Shown piece by piece: positions 18,270 through 26,686 of a stretch of DNA of 64,000 bases. The notes below the pieces were generated by a model. The model worked only from the letters and a program-made list of their open reading frames with translations. It made no database searches and had not been told where the DNA came from. Source of the DNA: Turneriella parva DSM 21527 (GTDB lineage Bacteria > Spirochaetota > Leptospiria > Turneriellales > Turneriellaceae); NCBI RefSeq assembly GCF_000266885.1, contig NC_018020.1, positions 806,001 through 870,000 on the forward strand, in the 5' to 3' direction. The translations under genes were made by a program, and so were the position numbers. Position 1 is the first letter of the stretch. Every line of letters starts with the position of its first letter.

Positions 18270-19166
18270 ATGCCTGCTGTCTTGAGCCGAATTGCACACG
18301 CGCGGTGGTTTCAGAATTTTATCACCACGGTCATTGTGCTCGCGAGCGTTCTGGTCGGGGTAGAAACCTACCCGCAGATCGAAAAACAGTACCATCGTCT
18401 GCTGCACGCTCTCGACCTCGCGATCATTACCATTTTTACCATCGAGGTGCTGGTGAAAATCGGCGCCGAAGGCCGGCACCCGCTGCGCTATTTTAAAGAC
18501 CCGTGGAACGTGTTTGACTTTGTCATCGTCGCTGCGTGCTTCTTGCCTTTTGACAACCAGTACATCACCGTATTGCGCCTCATTCGTTTGCTCAGGGTGC
18601 TGCGCCTGCTGCGCGCTTTTCCCAAACTGCAGGTTCTGGTCGGCGCCATCTTCAAGAGCATACCCTCGATGGGTTATGTGTCGCTGCTTATGGGCCTGCT
18701 GTTTTACCTGTACGCAGTGGCGGGCGTGCTGCTTTTCGGCAAGAATGATCCGGTCCATTTTGGCAATCTCGGCAGCTCGCTTTTGTCACTCTTTCAGACC
18801 GTGACTCTTGAAGGGTGGATTGAGTTGCTGAACATACAACTCTACGGCTGCGACAAATTTGGCTACGAAGTCTTCAAAGACCAATGCACGCAACCTTCGA
18901 CTCACTCGATCGCCCCGCTGTTCTTCATTTCATTTGTACTGGTCGGCACATTCGTGCTGCTCAACCTCTTTATAGGCGTCATTCTGACCGGCATGGAAGA
19001 AGCCCGCAACGAGCTGGCCGACCTGAAAAATAAAGAGTCGTCGGCGAACCCACGCGAATACGATTTGAAACGCATTGAAACGGAAATCGCCCGGCTGAAT
19101 GAATCACTAAAAACCCTGCAGGTGACGAAAATAAAATTCAGGGCAAAAGACGAAGAGGAGGCCTAA
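18270..19166 (+). CDS. Voltage-gated cation channel, BacNav-like
   Basis: 298-residue six-TM ion transporter. S1-S3 are followed by an S4 voltage sensor with regularly spaced arginines (LRLIRLLRVLRLLRAF), an S4-S5 linker, S5, a pore loop with selectivity filter TLEGW, and S6 (FVLLNLFIGVIL). The C-terminal tail is a charged coiled coil, as in bacterial tetrameric sodium channels. The classical NaChBac/NavAb filter is TLESW; Gly replaces Ser here, which could alter Na/Ca selectivity. Start taken as ATG 18270 with GAGG five bases upstream; GTG 18264 would add two residues. The next gene begins one base after this stop, so the two form an operon. Confidence 0.88.
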   Translation: MPAVLSRIAHARWFQNFITTVIVLASVLVGVETYPQIEKQYHRLLHALDLAIITIFTIEVLVKIGAEGRHPLRYFKDPWNVFDFVIVAACFLPFDNQYITVLRLIRLLRVLRLLRAFPKLQVLVGAIFKSIPSMGYVSLLMGLLFYLYAVAGVLLFGKNDPVHFGNLGSSLLSLFQTVTLEGWIELLNIQLYGCDKFGYEVFKDQCTQPSTHSIAPLFFISFVLVGTFVLLNLFIGVILTGMEEARNELADLKNKESSANPREYDLKRIETEIARLNESLKTLQVTKIKFRAKDEEEA

Positions 19167-19745
19167 ATGGCAAAAACATCATTTAACATCTTGAGTAACC
19201 TCACCTTTACCGGCAAGGGCGCCCTGCTCGAGGTAGAAAATATCATCGGCAACGTGACCTTTGCACAGGGCATTTCGAAGGCGATTGGCCTCTTTCAGAA
19301 CATAGACCGCGAATACAAAAAGGCAGTCGGCAACGACGGCAAAATTGTCGGCAAAGAGCGCACCGATATTCTTATGCAGGTCGACCGTTTCATGAACGGC
19401 ATCATTCTCGTCTGGAAAAAGCTCGAAATGCGTAACGACAACATGATTGTCATCGAGAACAAGAACGTCAATTTTCTGATGAACATTAACGAACGCAACG
19501 GCCTGTGGGATGCCAGCGGCACCGTACCCAATTTCTTCGTGCGCCCGGTGAAAAACTTTCAGGAGATTTACAACAACAAGCTCACGCCCGAAATTGTCGC
19601 GCTGCTGAAGCGCTACGCTGAAGCATCTGAAGACGGTATCATCGACGACGACGAACGCGAAGACCTCAAAAAGGGCATGCAGCGCGTACTCTACTACACC
19701 TTTTTTCTGCGCACGCAGGTAGAAAAACTACTGATTCACGATTAA
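19167..19745 (+). CDS. Unknown protein co-transcribed with the ion channel
   Basis: 192 residues, no signal peptide, no membrane segment; helical with many charged residues and one acidic loop (EDGIIDDDERED) that resembles a divalent-metal or calcium-binding turn. No family recognised. Its ATG directly follows the channel's TAA and a strong GAGGAGG Shine-Dalgarno lies at 19155-19161 inside the channel gene, so expression is tightly linked. An accessory or regulatory subunit of the channel is a reasonable guess but untested. Its stop overlaps the stop of the convergent OmpA-family gene by four bases. Confidence 0.7.
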   Translation: MAKTSFNILSNLTFTGKGALLEVENIIGNVTFAQGISKAIGLFQNIDREYKKAVGNDGKIVGKERTDILMQVDRFMNGIILVWKKLEMRNDNMIVIENKNVNFLMNINERNGLWDASGTVPNFFVRPVKNFQEIYNNKLTPEIVALLKRYAEASEDGIIDDDEREDLKKGMQRVLYYTFFLRTQVEKLLIHD

Positions 19746-22450
19746 CGGCTGAGAATAAAGTCGAGCCTGCGGTTCTTGGGCGCGTTGACGCTGCGCACAT
19801 CGAAAGCCGGTGACGATTCGCCAAAACCCTGGTAGGTGACGCGCTCTGCGGCAACGCCATTCTCGATCAAAAATTCATAGGTCTTGCGCGCCGCCTGTTC
19901 GCTGAGGCGCAGATTGCGTTCGATACCACCCGCTGTGCCGGTGTGCGCTTCAACCTTCACCTTATATTTCGGATATTTTTCCATCAGACGCGCAACCGCT
20001 GCGAGCCGGTCGGTTGCCGGTTCGTCGAGGTCGGCATTGACAACGCGCACCAAGAAGCCATTGCCTGCAGGCAGCGCCAGAACGCCCGTTTCAAAGCGCC
20101 GCGGCGAAGACACGGCGACATTGCCGTAAGAGTCTTGCGCTTCGAGGGTATATTCGTATTGCGTCAATGATTCAACGAGCGCGCCGCTCTCGGTTTTGCC
20201 GTCCCAATAGATGGTCTGGGGTATAGAACCTTTGCCGCGAAAGCTGCGTACAGGTATTTTCTTGATGCCTTTTTCATCGGGCAATATTTCGCTCACCTGC
20301 AACGCATACGCAACAATTTCAGACTGGTCATTCACACTGAGGCGAAACGCCTGCTCTTCGTTTTCGCCGTCACCGTCGGGGGCGAATTGCCGGGTGCTGA
20401 GGTCGGCGGCGACATCGAGCTGCGGCGGGGTTGAATCAATCGCAATCTTGATCGGCGGTGACTCGGGTGCGTTGCCGTTCACGTACTGCGCCTGAAAAAC
20501 CGCGCAATAAATGCCATCGGCTGCTGTCGTCTGCGAGACGGATTCACCTTTCCAGGCATACAGTGCTTTGGCCGGTTTTTTTGCATTTTTCTTCGCGCTC
20601 TGCCCGAGCTCCCTCACAGGCAGGCGAAAAACCACATCTTCGGCTTTCGGCCCGCAACTTTTGCCAATACGAATTTCGCCCTGCGTGAAGCCGTCGGCGT
20701 GTTCGAGCGACGGCACGAACTGAATTTCTGAGAGTTCGCTTTTTTTAGGATTCAGACCCAGACCAGAACTGCGCAGGTAGACCGCGTCAACTCGCCGCGA
20801 GACATAGAAGTTCTCGCTTTTTGCTTCTGCCCGGTTGCCCGCCGCGTCGCTGCCCACGAGGTGGTAGCGATAGACTCCCTCTTCGACCAATTCGCCATTA
20901 TCGCGCCTGCCGTCAAAATCGAGCCGTGCGGGCGCGTTCTCAGGCCACCGGTAAGTACGCACGCGCGCACCCTCTGCGTTCTCTATATAACCTTCGTACG
21001 CATCGTCGACGCTGGTGTCTTGCGTGATGGGCAGCAGGTCTCGCCTGCCATCACCATTGGGGGATATCAGATCGTCACCGATCTCGACCGCCGCGGCAGG
21101 CGGCTTCGTATCGATATGTACCTCGCCGCTCAGCGTTTTGCTCTCATTATTTTTCTCGTCCATGACGCGAAAGTGCCAGATGTAGACGCCGTCGGGTAAC
21201 GCCTTGTCAGGTGGGTCTTCGGCAAAGACATTGTCTTTGAGCGCTTTCTGCTTTTCGACAAGTGCCCGGCCGTTCCACGTAAAGCGCTCGGGAATATCGG
21301 CTCGCGCCCGCGGGGCGACAAAACTGCGCACAAAGAGACCCCAGCGAAACTCTTTTTCGCGAATGCGCTCATCGGCGCGCTGGCGAAACACCTGATTGCC
21401 TTTCGCATCGCTCACACGAAACTCGTAAAACACAATAGGACTTTTATCGGTGGCCGCGGCTGTAAAAACCATGAGGTCGCGAACTCCGTCATTGTTGGGC
21501 GAAAAGTGCGTGCCTTCACTCGCAAACACAACTTCGGGCGCTTCGGTATCGACGCCGCCGAGCCTTACCCCGGCGGTGACGGCGTGCAGATCTGACCTGC
21601 CTGAGTTTGCAAACTGCAGGCTGTAAAACAAGAAGGCATCGCCGAACGACATCGGCAACGCAACACCCAGTCCGAGACTCACGCCATTTGCCGTGGGCGA
21701 GAAATGACTGCCGCCATAGCCCAAAGAGGCCAAGGCCCATTTGTATTGTCCCTGAACTCCCAGCTGATAGGGCAGGCGGTCGAAGCCATCGGTGCCATAG
21801 GTCGAGACAACGGCCGCAAAATTCAGCTCGGCGCTTTGGTAGAGCCCGGTCATGACACCCACGTGCGCCGAGGGTTTTGCCAATAGCTCGGTGTCGCCTA
21901 TCGGTATCGCGAGATTCAGCGTGCGCAAGAAAATAGTCGGCGAATAGAGCCCAAGCCCGTCATTACCGGCGAGGTTCGCATGCCACTTGCTGTCGAAAAG
22001 CAGCGCAGGGTCGATGCCGAGACCAAAAGCCTGCTGGCCATTGCCGGTCGTGTAGCGCGGAGTCACCGCAAGGCCTGTCGCGACCCGGCGTGAAAGAAAA
22101 CTACCGTATGAAAATGACAGGGCGCCTGTCTGGTCGTCTGCCTTAAAATACTCTGCTGAAAGGGTTAATCCTCCATAGGGACTAAAGAGCGCACCATCGG
22201 CGTAAAAACCATATAGATGCGGAGAAAATACGCCACCGGTAAAGAACGTGTTTTGGTCGCCATAACCCAAGAAAGCCGGGTTGACAAGGGCCGCGGCCTG
22301 CGTCGGCATCGTGTGCGCCGACTGCCCACCGAGCGCCGCGTTGAAGGGACGCTGCGGCAGGTGCGCAAAATCGCGCGTTTTCAGCGCGCCGAGCTGTGAA
22401 AACAGCGCAACAACAGGTAAAAGGGCGAGATAACGCATGCCGTGGGTCAA
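19742..22450 (-). CDS. OmpA-family protein with beta-barrel start and FSPNGDG motifs
   Basis: 902 residues from TTG 22450 (AGGAG five bases upstream); ATG 22438 is the alternative. After a signal peptide, residues ~35-300 look like a PorV-type outer-membrane barrel (ALVNPAFLGYG, repeated amphipathic strands). The middle holds Ig-like/FlgD-like modules, each headed by a loop of the FSPNGDG type: FSPNNDGVRD, ISPNGDGRRD, FAPDGDGENE. The last ~110 residues are an OmpA peptidoglycan-binding domain (VKVEAHTG, LSEQAARKTYEFL, NRRLDFIL). It probably links outer membrane and cell wall. FSPNGDG motifs are a hallmark of gliding/type IX-associated C-terminal domains in Bacteroidota, so their role here is of interest. 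Confidence 0.82.
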   Translation of the reverse strand: MTHGMRYLALLPVVALFSQLGALKTRDFAHLPQRPFNAALGGQSAHTMPTQAAALVNPAFLGYGDQNTFFTGGVFSPHLYGFYADGALFSPYGGLTLSAEYFKADDQTGALSFSYGSFLSRRVATGLAVTPRYTTGNGQQAFGLGIDPALLFDSKWHANLAGNDGLGLYSPTIFLRTLNLAIPIGDTELLAKPSAHVGVMTGLYQSAELNFAAVVSTYGTDGFDRLPYQLGVQGQYKWALASLGYGGSHFSPTANGVSLGLGVALPMSFGDAFLFYSLQFANSGRSDLHAVTAGVRLGGVDTEAPEVVFASEGTHFSPNNDGVRDLMVFTAAATDKSPIVFYEFRVSDAKGNQVFRQRADERIREKEFRWGLFVRSFVAPRARADIPERFTWNGRALVEKQKALKDNVFAEDPPDKALPDGVYIWHFRVMDEKNNESKTLSGEVHIDTKPPAAAVEIGDDLISPNGDGRRDLLPITQDTSVDDAYEGYIENAEGARVRTYRWPENAPARLDFDGRRDNGELVEEGVYRYHLVGSDAAGNRAEAKSENFYVSRRVDAVYLRSSGLGLNPKKSELSEIQFVPSLEHADGFTQGEIRIGKSCGPKAEDVVFRLPVRELGQSAKKNAKKPAKALYAWKGESVSQTTAADGIYCAVFQAQYVNGNAPESPPIKIAIDSTPPQLDVAADLSTRQFAPDGDGENEEQAFRLSVNDQSEIVAYALQVSEILPDEKGIKKIPVRSFRGKGSIPQTIYWDGKTESGALVESLTQYEYTLEAQDSYGNVAVSSPRRFETGVLALPAGNGFLVRVVNADLDEPATDRLAAVARLMEKYPKYKVKVEAHTGTAGGIERNLRLSEQAARKTYEFLIENGVAAERVTYQGFGESSPAFDVRSVNAPKNRRLDFILSR

Positions 22451-22577
22451 CCTTGCTCCTATTAAAGAAGAAACTCATGTCGAAAAGCGCAAAGTACCCC
22501 CGCGGCGAACGCACAGGTGTTGCAGAAATGCCATATTTTATGCTATAAAAATCGCCCAAAACACTCGAAAATGTAAC

Positions 22578-23138
22578 ATGCAGGACATAGATTTCAGCCG
22601 TTATTACCGCCGCCCGCGGGGCACCTCGGCAGTCGCAGAGAGGCCTGCAGCGCAGGGCTCAGGGCCCGCGGTGAACAAACTTTCGCTCTATCTCGCGATT
22701 GCGTTCTCATCACTCGCCGTCGGCTTTATCGGCGGCACCCAGTTGCAAAAGAATAAGATGACCCGCGAGATCGAGGGCAAGATTGTTCCCGACAGCATCG
22801 CAACAGCAAACGTTGCGGCGAATGCGGCACCTGAAACCGAAAAAGTCTCAGACAACGTGCGCGTGACACGCTCAGAAGAAAAAATCAACACCGAAAAGCG
22901 TGAAACCGACAACACGGGCAGCTTTCTCATTCTCGCAAAGATATATCCCGATGAAAAAGAGGCGTCGCTCGCGGGCTTGGGCCTCAAGCGCAATGGCATG
23001 AAGGCGTTTATGGCGCGCAATGGCAAGAAGGTGAAACTTTATGTCGGCCCCATCGACGGCAAAGCTGACGCATACGAAGCTCTTGCGCAGCTCAAGAAGA
23101 ACTCTGAGTTCACCGGCGCGATTCTCTACCGCAAGTAA
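22578..23138 (+). CDS. SPOR-domain membrane protein
   Basis: 186 residues from ATG 22578; the frame is open upstream but those residues look non-coding and overlap the divergent gene. A short cytoplasmic N-terminus is followed by one TM helix (LYLAIAFSSLAVGFIGG, ~38-55), a linker, and a C-terminal SPOR-like domain (~115-186; FLILAKIYPDEKEA, KKVKLYVGPIDGKADA). SPOR domains bind denuded glycan strands at division sites, so the protein may act in septal or polar wall remodelling. It is divergent from the OmpA-family gene and 70 bp before the N-acetylglutamate synthase-like gene. Confidence 0.78.
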   Translation: MQDIDFSRYYRRPRGTSAVAERPAAQGSGPAVNKLSLYLAIAFSSLAVGFIGGTQLQKNKMTREIEGKIVPDSIATANVAANAAPETEKVSDNVRVTRSEEKINTEKRETDNTGSFLILAKIYPDEKEASLAGLGLKRNGMKAFMARNGKKVKLYVGPIDGKADAYEALAQLKKNSEFTGAILYRK

Positions 23139-23173
23139 CGAACCCACCCGATATTCTGCCTGCTACACTTGAG

Positions 23174-23202
23174 TTGTCGCCGGCGCGATTATTTGGTATA
23201 CT
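23174..23202 (+). promoter_or_regulatory. Sigma70-like promoter giving a near-leaderless transcript
   Basis: TTGTCG (23174-23179), a 17-bp spacer and TATACT (23197-23202). The expected transcription start falls at or next to the GTG start codon at 23209, so the mRNA would be leaderless. Confidence 0.5.
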
Positions 23203-23208
23203 CACCCC

Positions 23209-23670
23209 GTGATTCGCGATGCCGAAAAAGATGACGCCGCTGAAATCGCGGCGCTCTTAAAGCCCTACGTCGACAAGAAGATACTCTTACACCGATCGCT
23301 TGAAGAAATTCGCGAAAATGCCGCCCAGACGGTGGTTTTTGCCGAATCAGGAGGCATTTTGGGCACTGCGAGCCTCGTCTTCTTCTCGCCGACACTCTGC
23401 GAGATTCGCGCCCTGGTGATTGCCGAGTCGGCGCAGGGCCGTGGTATCGGCAAAGATCTCGTGCTCGCAGCAGAAGCCAAGGCGCTGGGGCTGCAGAACG
23501 CAAGGCCCATGCGTTTTTTTGCTCTCACCTACACTGCCGAATTTTTCGAACGCTGTGGTTATGAGCGCACGACGAAAGATCAGTTTCCCGAAAAGATTTA
23601 TGAGGTTTGCAATTTCTGCCTGCGAAAAGATGACTGCCATGAAATTGCCGTGCAGAAGCAAGTCAGCTGA
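23209..23670 (+). CDS. Short GNAT N-acetylglutamate synthase-like acetyltransferase
   Basis: 153-residue GNAT-fold enzyme. The acetyl-CoA loop is QGRGIGKDL (~72-80), preceded by a beta strand ending EIRALVI. The C-terminal pattern FPEKIYEVCNFC followed by DDCHE matches the cysteine-containing tail of the short ArgA-type N-acetylglutamate synthases (first step of arginine synthesis). Other GNAT substrates cannot be excluded. GTG start at 23209 has no Shine-Dalgarno but lies just behind a promoter, so leaderless initiation is likely. Genes on both sides are on the same strand but separated by 70 and 247 bp. Confidence 0.78.
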   Translation: MIRDAEKDDAAEIAALLKPYVDKKILLHRSLEEIRENAAQTVVFAESGGILGTASLVFFSPTLCEIRALVIAESAQGRGIGKDLVLAAEAKALGLQNARPMRFFALTYTAEFFERCGYERTTKDQFPEKIYEVCNFCLRKDDCHEIAVQKQVS

Positions 23671-23819
23671 GTCAAAGACGTCAACGACACTCGCGCAGGC
23701 CCCGTAAAAAAAATCATCACGAGAATTTTTCTGGCACTCGCCTGAAAGTTCTTTGAAAAATCGACAACGCAAAAAATGAAATCGCAAAATTTCGTCACGC
23801 TATTTTTTTCAGGAAGTAG

Positions 23820-23847
23820 TTGACACCCTAATGGTTATGAATACGAT
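23820..23847 (+). promoter_or_regulatory. Possible promoter upstream of the LCP gene
   Basis: Perfect -35 TTGACA (23820-23825), a 16-bp spacer, and a moderate -10 TACGAT (23842-23847). The 247-bp gap 23671-23917 is otherwise A+T-rich and has no gene that I can support. Confidence 0.4.
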
Positions 23848-23917
23848 GTGACATAATATTGCAGATGAGACATAATTCTGTCAGCAAACCGGAGAGCGCT
23901 TCAAACGTCTGAACACG

Positions 23918-25066
23918 ATGGACGCGCTCAAAAAAATAAAACCACTTCTGCTGATCGCATTCGCGATCACGCTGGCGATTTTTGCGACGGTTCAGGTCTT
24001 TCGTTTTTTCAACCGCGCGAATCTTGAGAAGGCCTTGAATGGCCGCGATGGCTTTTCGGTTCTGTTTCTCGTCACCTCTGCGAACGACGACAAGAAGATT
24101 CAGGTAATCTCCGTCGCGCAGATGTTTCCCGCAACGCAGCGCATGGGCGTGATTTCGTTCTACCCGGCGATTCGCATCAAAGACAACGAAGCGAGCCTCG
24201 AAGAGATCTACCGCAACAAGGGCGTCAGCGCCGTCAGCGACGCACTGGCCGAGTTTCTGGGCGACCGAATACCGGTATATGTAAAGGTGCGCGACAGCGT
24301 ATTGGCGCAGTTTGTCGATATCATGGGCGGCCTCGACTATTTTCTGCCGGCCGCAGACCAGCTGAAAGACGAAAACCTGCCGAAAGGCCAGTTTGTGCTC
24401 GATGGCAGCCTCGTGCCGCGCCTGCTGAACCCGCCTGAAAAGAATGAATATACCCCGGCGTTCAAGCTGTTTCGTTATTACTCCCTCTTTCTGAACGCCT
24501 GGAACCAGCGCAGCAAAATCTGGCCGGCGCTGAAAGATGAAAAAACTTTCGCCATCGCGGTGAAGAACGTCGAAACCAACGCAGCGGCATACGATCTCTA
24601 CTTTCTCGCGCAGCACTTTGCCAACCAGAAGTCATGGGTGCCAATTCTGCTCGAGGTACCGGTGCGCCGGGTGAAAGACGCCTTCTATGTCGATAAAGAT
24701 TCTGCAGCGCTCTACTTTCGCAATCTCACCAAGCAACTGACGCAGAAAGACCACCCTTTCATTAACGAACCACCCAAAATGGAAGTGAAAAACGGTACGC
24801 ACGTGCCGAACCTCGCGCGCACCATGCGCGCAGAGCTTTCACGCAAAGGTGTGCAGATTCTCGAATTTACCAACGCCGACCACAACGACTACGACCAGAC
24901 GGTGCTGCTCGGCACCAGCGGCAACGCGTTCTACCTCGAGAGCATTGCACGCATCATAGGCGTGCAGCGCTCATATGCAGCAGTCAACCGCTCGCTTTTC
25001 ACCGACCTCGTTCTGGTTCTCGGCAAAGATTACAACAAACTCAAAGGTGAGGATATAGTACGATGA
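23918..25066 (+). CDS. LytR-CpsA-Psr family-like protein
   Basis: 382 residues: one N-terminal TM anchor (LLLIAFAITLAIFATVQVF), an LCP-like extracytoplasmic domain (~40-290; it contains VISFYPAIRIKDNEASLEEIY and RIPVYVKVRDSVLAQFVDIMGGLDYF in family-typical places), and a C-terminal LytR_C-like domain (~290-375; VKNGTHVPNLARTMRAELSRKG). LCP enzymes attach polyprenyl-linked glycopolymers to the wall or envelope. In Leptospira the same type of gene precedes rsfS, and here the two overlap by ATGA. The classical arginines of active LCP enzymes are not all evident, so catalytic activity is uncertain. Confidence 0.75.
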   Translation: MDALKKIKPLLLIAFAITLAIFATVQVFRFFNRANLEKALNGRDGFSVLFLVTSANDDKKIQVISVAQMFPATQRMGVISFYPAIRIKDNEASLEEIYRNKGVSAVSDALAEFLGDRIPVYVKVRDSVLAQFVDIMGGLDYFLPAADQLKDENLPKGQFVLDGSLVPRLLNPPEKNEYTPAFKLFRYYSLFLNAWNQRSKIWPALKDEKTFAIAVKNVETNAAAYDLYFLAQHFANQKSWVPILLEVPVRRVKDAFYVDKDSAALYFRNLTKQLTQKDHPFINEPPKMEVKNGTHVPNLARTMRAELSRKGVQILEFTNADHNDYDQTVLLGTSGNAFYLESIARIIGVQRSYAAVNRSLFTDLVLVLGKDYNKLKGEDIVR

Positions 25067-25683
25067 GCACCCCCGCCGCTCATAAAACTGCATCAGACGA
25101 CCTTTCACAGATTAAGGTGCTCGTGGCGGCGCTCGACGCCAAAAAGGCCGAAAACATCGTCGTTCTCGACCTGAGAGACCAGTCTTCATACCTCAATTAC
25201 TTCGTGATTGCGACTTCGCTCTCACGAACACACCTCAAAACCCTCTTCGACGAGCTGCACAAGACAGCTGTTGAAAATGGCATCGAGCGCCCGCGTGCGC
25301 AGAATCCGCAATTTGAAAGCGGCTGGGTGACTTACGACTTCGGTTTTTACGTGGTTCACCTGTTCGAAGACGAAAAACGCAAATTTTACGATCTCGAGAG
25401 CGTCTGGAAAAATGCAAAACGCATCGACGTGCTCTCACAACGTTCTACTGACCTTACCCCCCGAAAGGGAGAATCGCAGGGCGTTCAGAAACAGAAAAAA
25501 GCAGTGGCGAAAAAAACTGCAAAAACTTCTGTAAAATCTGAAAGCTCTGCGAAGAAAAAGACGACAATTAAGAAGAAGACGACTAAGGAGAAAACAATGG
25601 CGACAGCAAAAAAGAAACCTGCTAAGAAAGCAGCAAAGAAGTCAGCTAAGAAAGCTGCAAAAAAAACAACAAAGAAGAAATAA
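25063..25683 (+). CDS. rsfS: Ribosomal silencing factor RsfS with lysine/alanine-rich histone-like tail
   Basis: Residues ~12-125 are a standard RsfS/Iojap domain (ENIVVLDLRDQSSYLNYFVI, ESGWVTYDFGFYVVHLF) that binds uL14 and blocks subunit joining under starvation. A normal RsfS ends there (~115-125 residues). This one continues with ~80 residues dominated by Lys, Ala and Thr (repeats of the KKAAKKSAKKAAKK type), resembling the C-terminal domains of bacterial histone-H1-like proteins. Such a tail should bind nucleic acid, perhaps rRNA. An internal Shine-Dalgarno and ATG lie inside the tail. Overlaps the LCP gene by ATGA and ends in a strong terminator. Confidence 0.9.
   Translation: MSTPAAHKTASDDLSQIKVLVAALDAKKAENIVVLDLRDQSSYLNYFVIATSLSRTHLKTLFDELHKTAVENGIERPRAQNPQFESGWVTYDFGFYVVHLFEDEKRKFYDLESVWKNAKRIDVLSQRSTDLTPRKGESQGVQKQKKAVAKKTAKTSVKSESSAKKKTTIKKKTTKEKTMATAKKKPAKKAAKKSAKKAAKKTTKKK
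25597..25683 (+). other. In-frame internal start encoding a 28-residue H1-like peptide
   Basis: AAGGAG at 25585-25590 lies six bases before ATG 25597, in frame with rsfS. Initiation there would give a 28-residue peptide starting MATAKKKPAKKAAKKSAKK. The site is as good as any ribosome-binding site in the window, but use of it is not shown; it may be the remnant of a free histone-like gene that fused to rsfS. Confidence 0.35.
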
Positions 25684-25720
25684 CTTTGTTTTCTCCCTTT
25701 AGGGGGAGATCATTGGTTCA

Positions 25721-25766
25721 GGCTCTGTTACGAAGCGCATGCGCTTCGTAACAGAGCCTTTTTTTT
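25721..25766 (+). terminator. Strong rho-independent terminator after rsfS
   Basis: A perfect 38-bp palindrome (arm GGCTCTGTTACGAAGCGCA, 25721-25758) followed by eight T. A smaller hairpin (CTCCCTTTAGGGGGAG) lies just upstream at about 25693-25708. Confidence 0.85.
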
Positions 25767-25770
25767 GATT

Positions 25771-26076
25771 TTACTGTAAGGTTCTGTTCGTTGGCACCGA
25801 AACACCCGTGTCGATCGTGCCAAATTGCTCTTCATAGCGGCGAATGTTCTCTTGTAATGCCTGCAATAGGCGCTTGGCGTGGCCTGGGGTGAGAATCATG
25901 CGCGAAACCAGCTTGCCGAAAGGTGCCGGGTGCTGCTGAATAAAGAGATAATCGAGAATAAATTCTTCTTTCGCATGCCCGATGTTCGTAACGTTTGCGA
26001 ACGTGCCCTTGAGAATCTCGGGATCAAGATGAATCTCGATTTTGCTCTCGTTGGGTATGTTGGGGGCCGTTGACAT
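25771..26076 (-). CDS. DUF3467 family protein
   Basis: 101 residues from ATG 26076 (longer upstream frame rejected because it overlaps the divergent gene). The sequence fits the DUF3467 pattern: YANxx-like strand KGTFANVTNIGHAKEEFILDYLF, then APFGKLVSRMILTPGHAKRLLQAL with the conserved TPxHAKRL segment. The family is small, cytoplasmic and of unknown function. Stands alone; it converges on the rsfS terminator. Confidence 0.85.
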   Translation of the reverse strand: MSTAPNIPNESKIEIHLDPEILKGTFANVTNIGHAKEEFILDYLFIQQHPAPFGKLVSRMILTPGHAKRLLQALQENIRRYEEQFGTIDTGVSVPTNRTLQ

Positions 26077-26138
26077 AGCGCGGACGAAAAAGACAGGCTT
26101 ACTGCTTGACAACGACAAAAAAAAAGCATCATAGAGCC

Positions 26139-26675
26139 ATGTCGCTGCATAAAAAATACCTGTTGATCGCCCTGATTGGCACACTTTCGGCCTCAGGCTG
26201 CGTCGAGCGCGCCGAATTTGACCGCGAATACGGGCCCGAGCGCACCCTGGTGCGCGACCAGTTCGTCGGCAGCATCTATTTCGGCACTGCATCCTCATCT
26301 CTGTCAAAGGCTGCCAACGCAGACCTCGCCCGCATGGCAGCACGCATCGGCGAACGCCGCAACCTCGGCACGCGCGTCGTGCTTATCGGCTACGCGGATC
26401 GCAAGCGCGGCGTCGAAGAAAACAGCGAACTTGCGGCCGAACGTGCGCAGCGTGTGGCAATCGCGCTCGAAAAGCGTGGGGTTGAGCTCGAACGCATCAT
26501 CATCGATTCGCGCCCCGTGCGCGTCACCCGAGCGAAAGAGGCCGAACGCCGCGTCGACATCTACCTCGATGGCACTGCCGCCGCGAGGCCGGGTTCGCTC
26601 TACCCGATTCTCGTGGCGTTCTTTTTATTGGTGACTTTCGTACTCGCAGCCATTATCTTTCGCCGGCGCCGGTAA
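26139..26675 (+). CDS. OmpA-like lipoprotein with C-terminal membrane helix
   Basis: 178 residues from ATG 26139. Lipoprotein signal with lipobox SASGC, then an OmpA-like domain (~50-145; SIYFGTASSSLSKAANADLARMA, VVLIGYADRKR, LAAERAQRVAIALEKRGV, AERRVDIYLDG). Unusually it ends in a TM helix (YPILVAFFLLVTFVLAAIIF) with an RRRR tail, so both ends may be membrane-bound. This could place the peptidoglycan-binding domain near the inner membrane rather than on the outer membrane. Divergent from the DUF3467 gene; the intergenic region is short (62 bp). Confidence 0.78.
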   Translation: MSLHKKYLLIALIGTLSASGCVERAEFDREYGPERTLVRDQFVGSIYFGTASSSLSKAANADLARMAARIGERRNLGTRVVLIGYADRKRGVEENSELAAERAQRVAIALEKRGVELERIIIDSRPVRVTRAKEAERRVDIYLDGTAAARPGSLYPILVAFFLLVTFVLAAIIFRRRR

Positions 26676-26686
26676 AGCGCCCCGCG

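Noticed and set aside
26077-26343. N-terminal extension of the DUF3467 gene
   Set aside because: Arg/Cys-rich and antisense to the OmpA-like lipoprotein gene; ATG 26076 gives the family-length protein.
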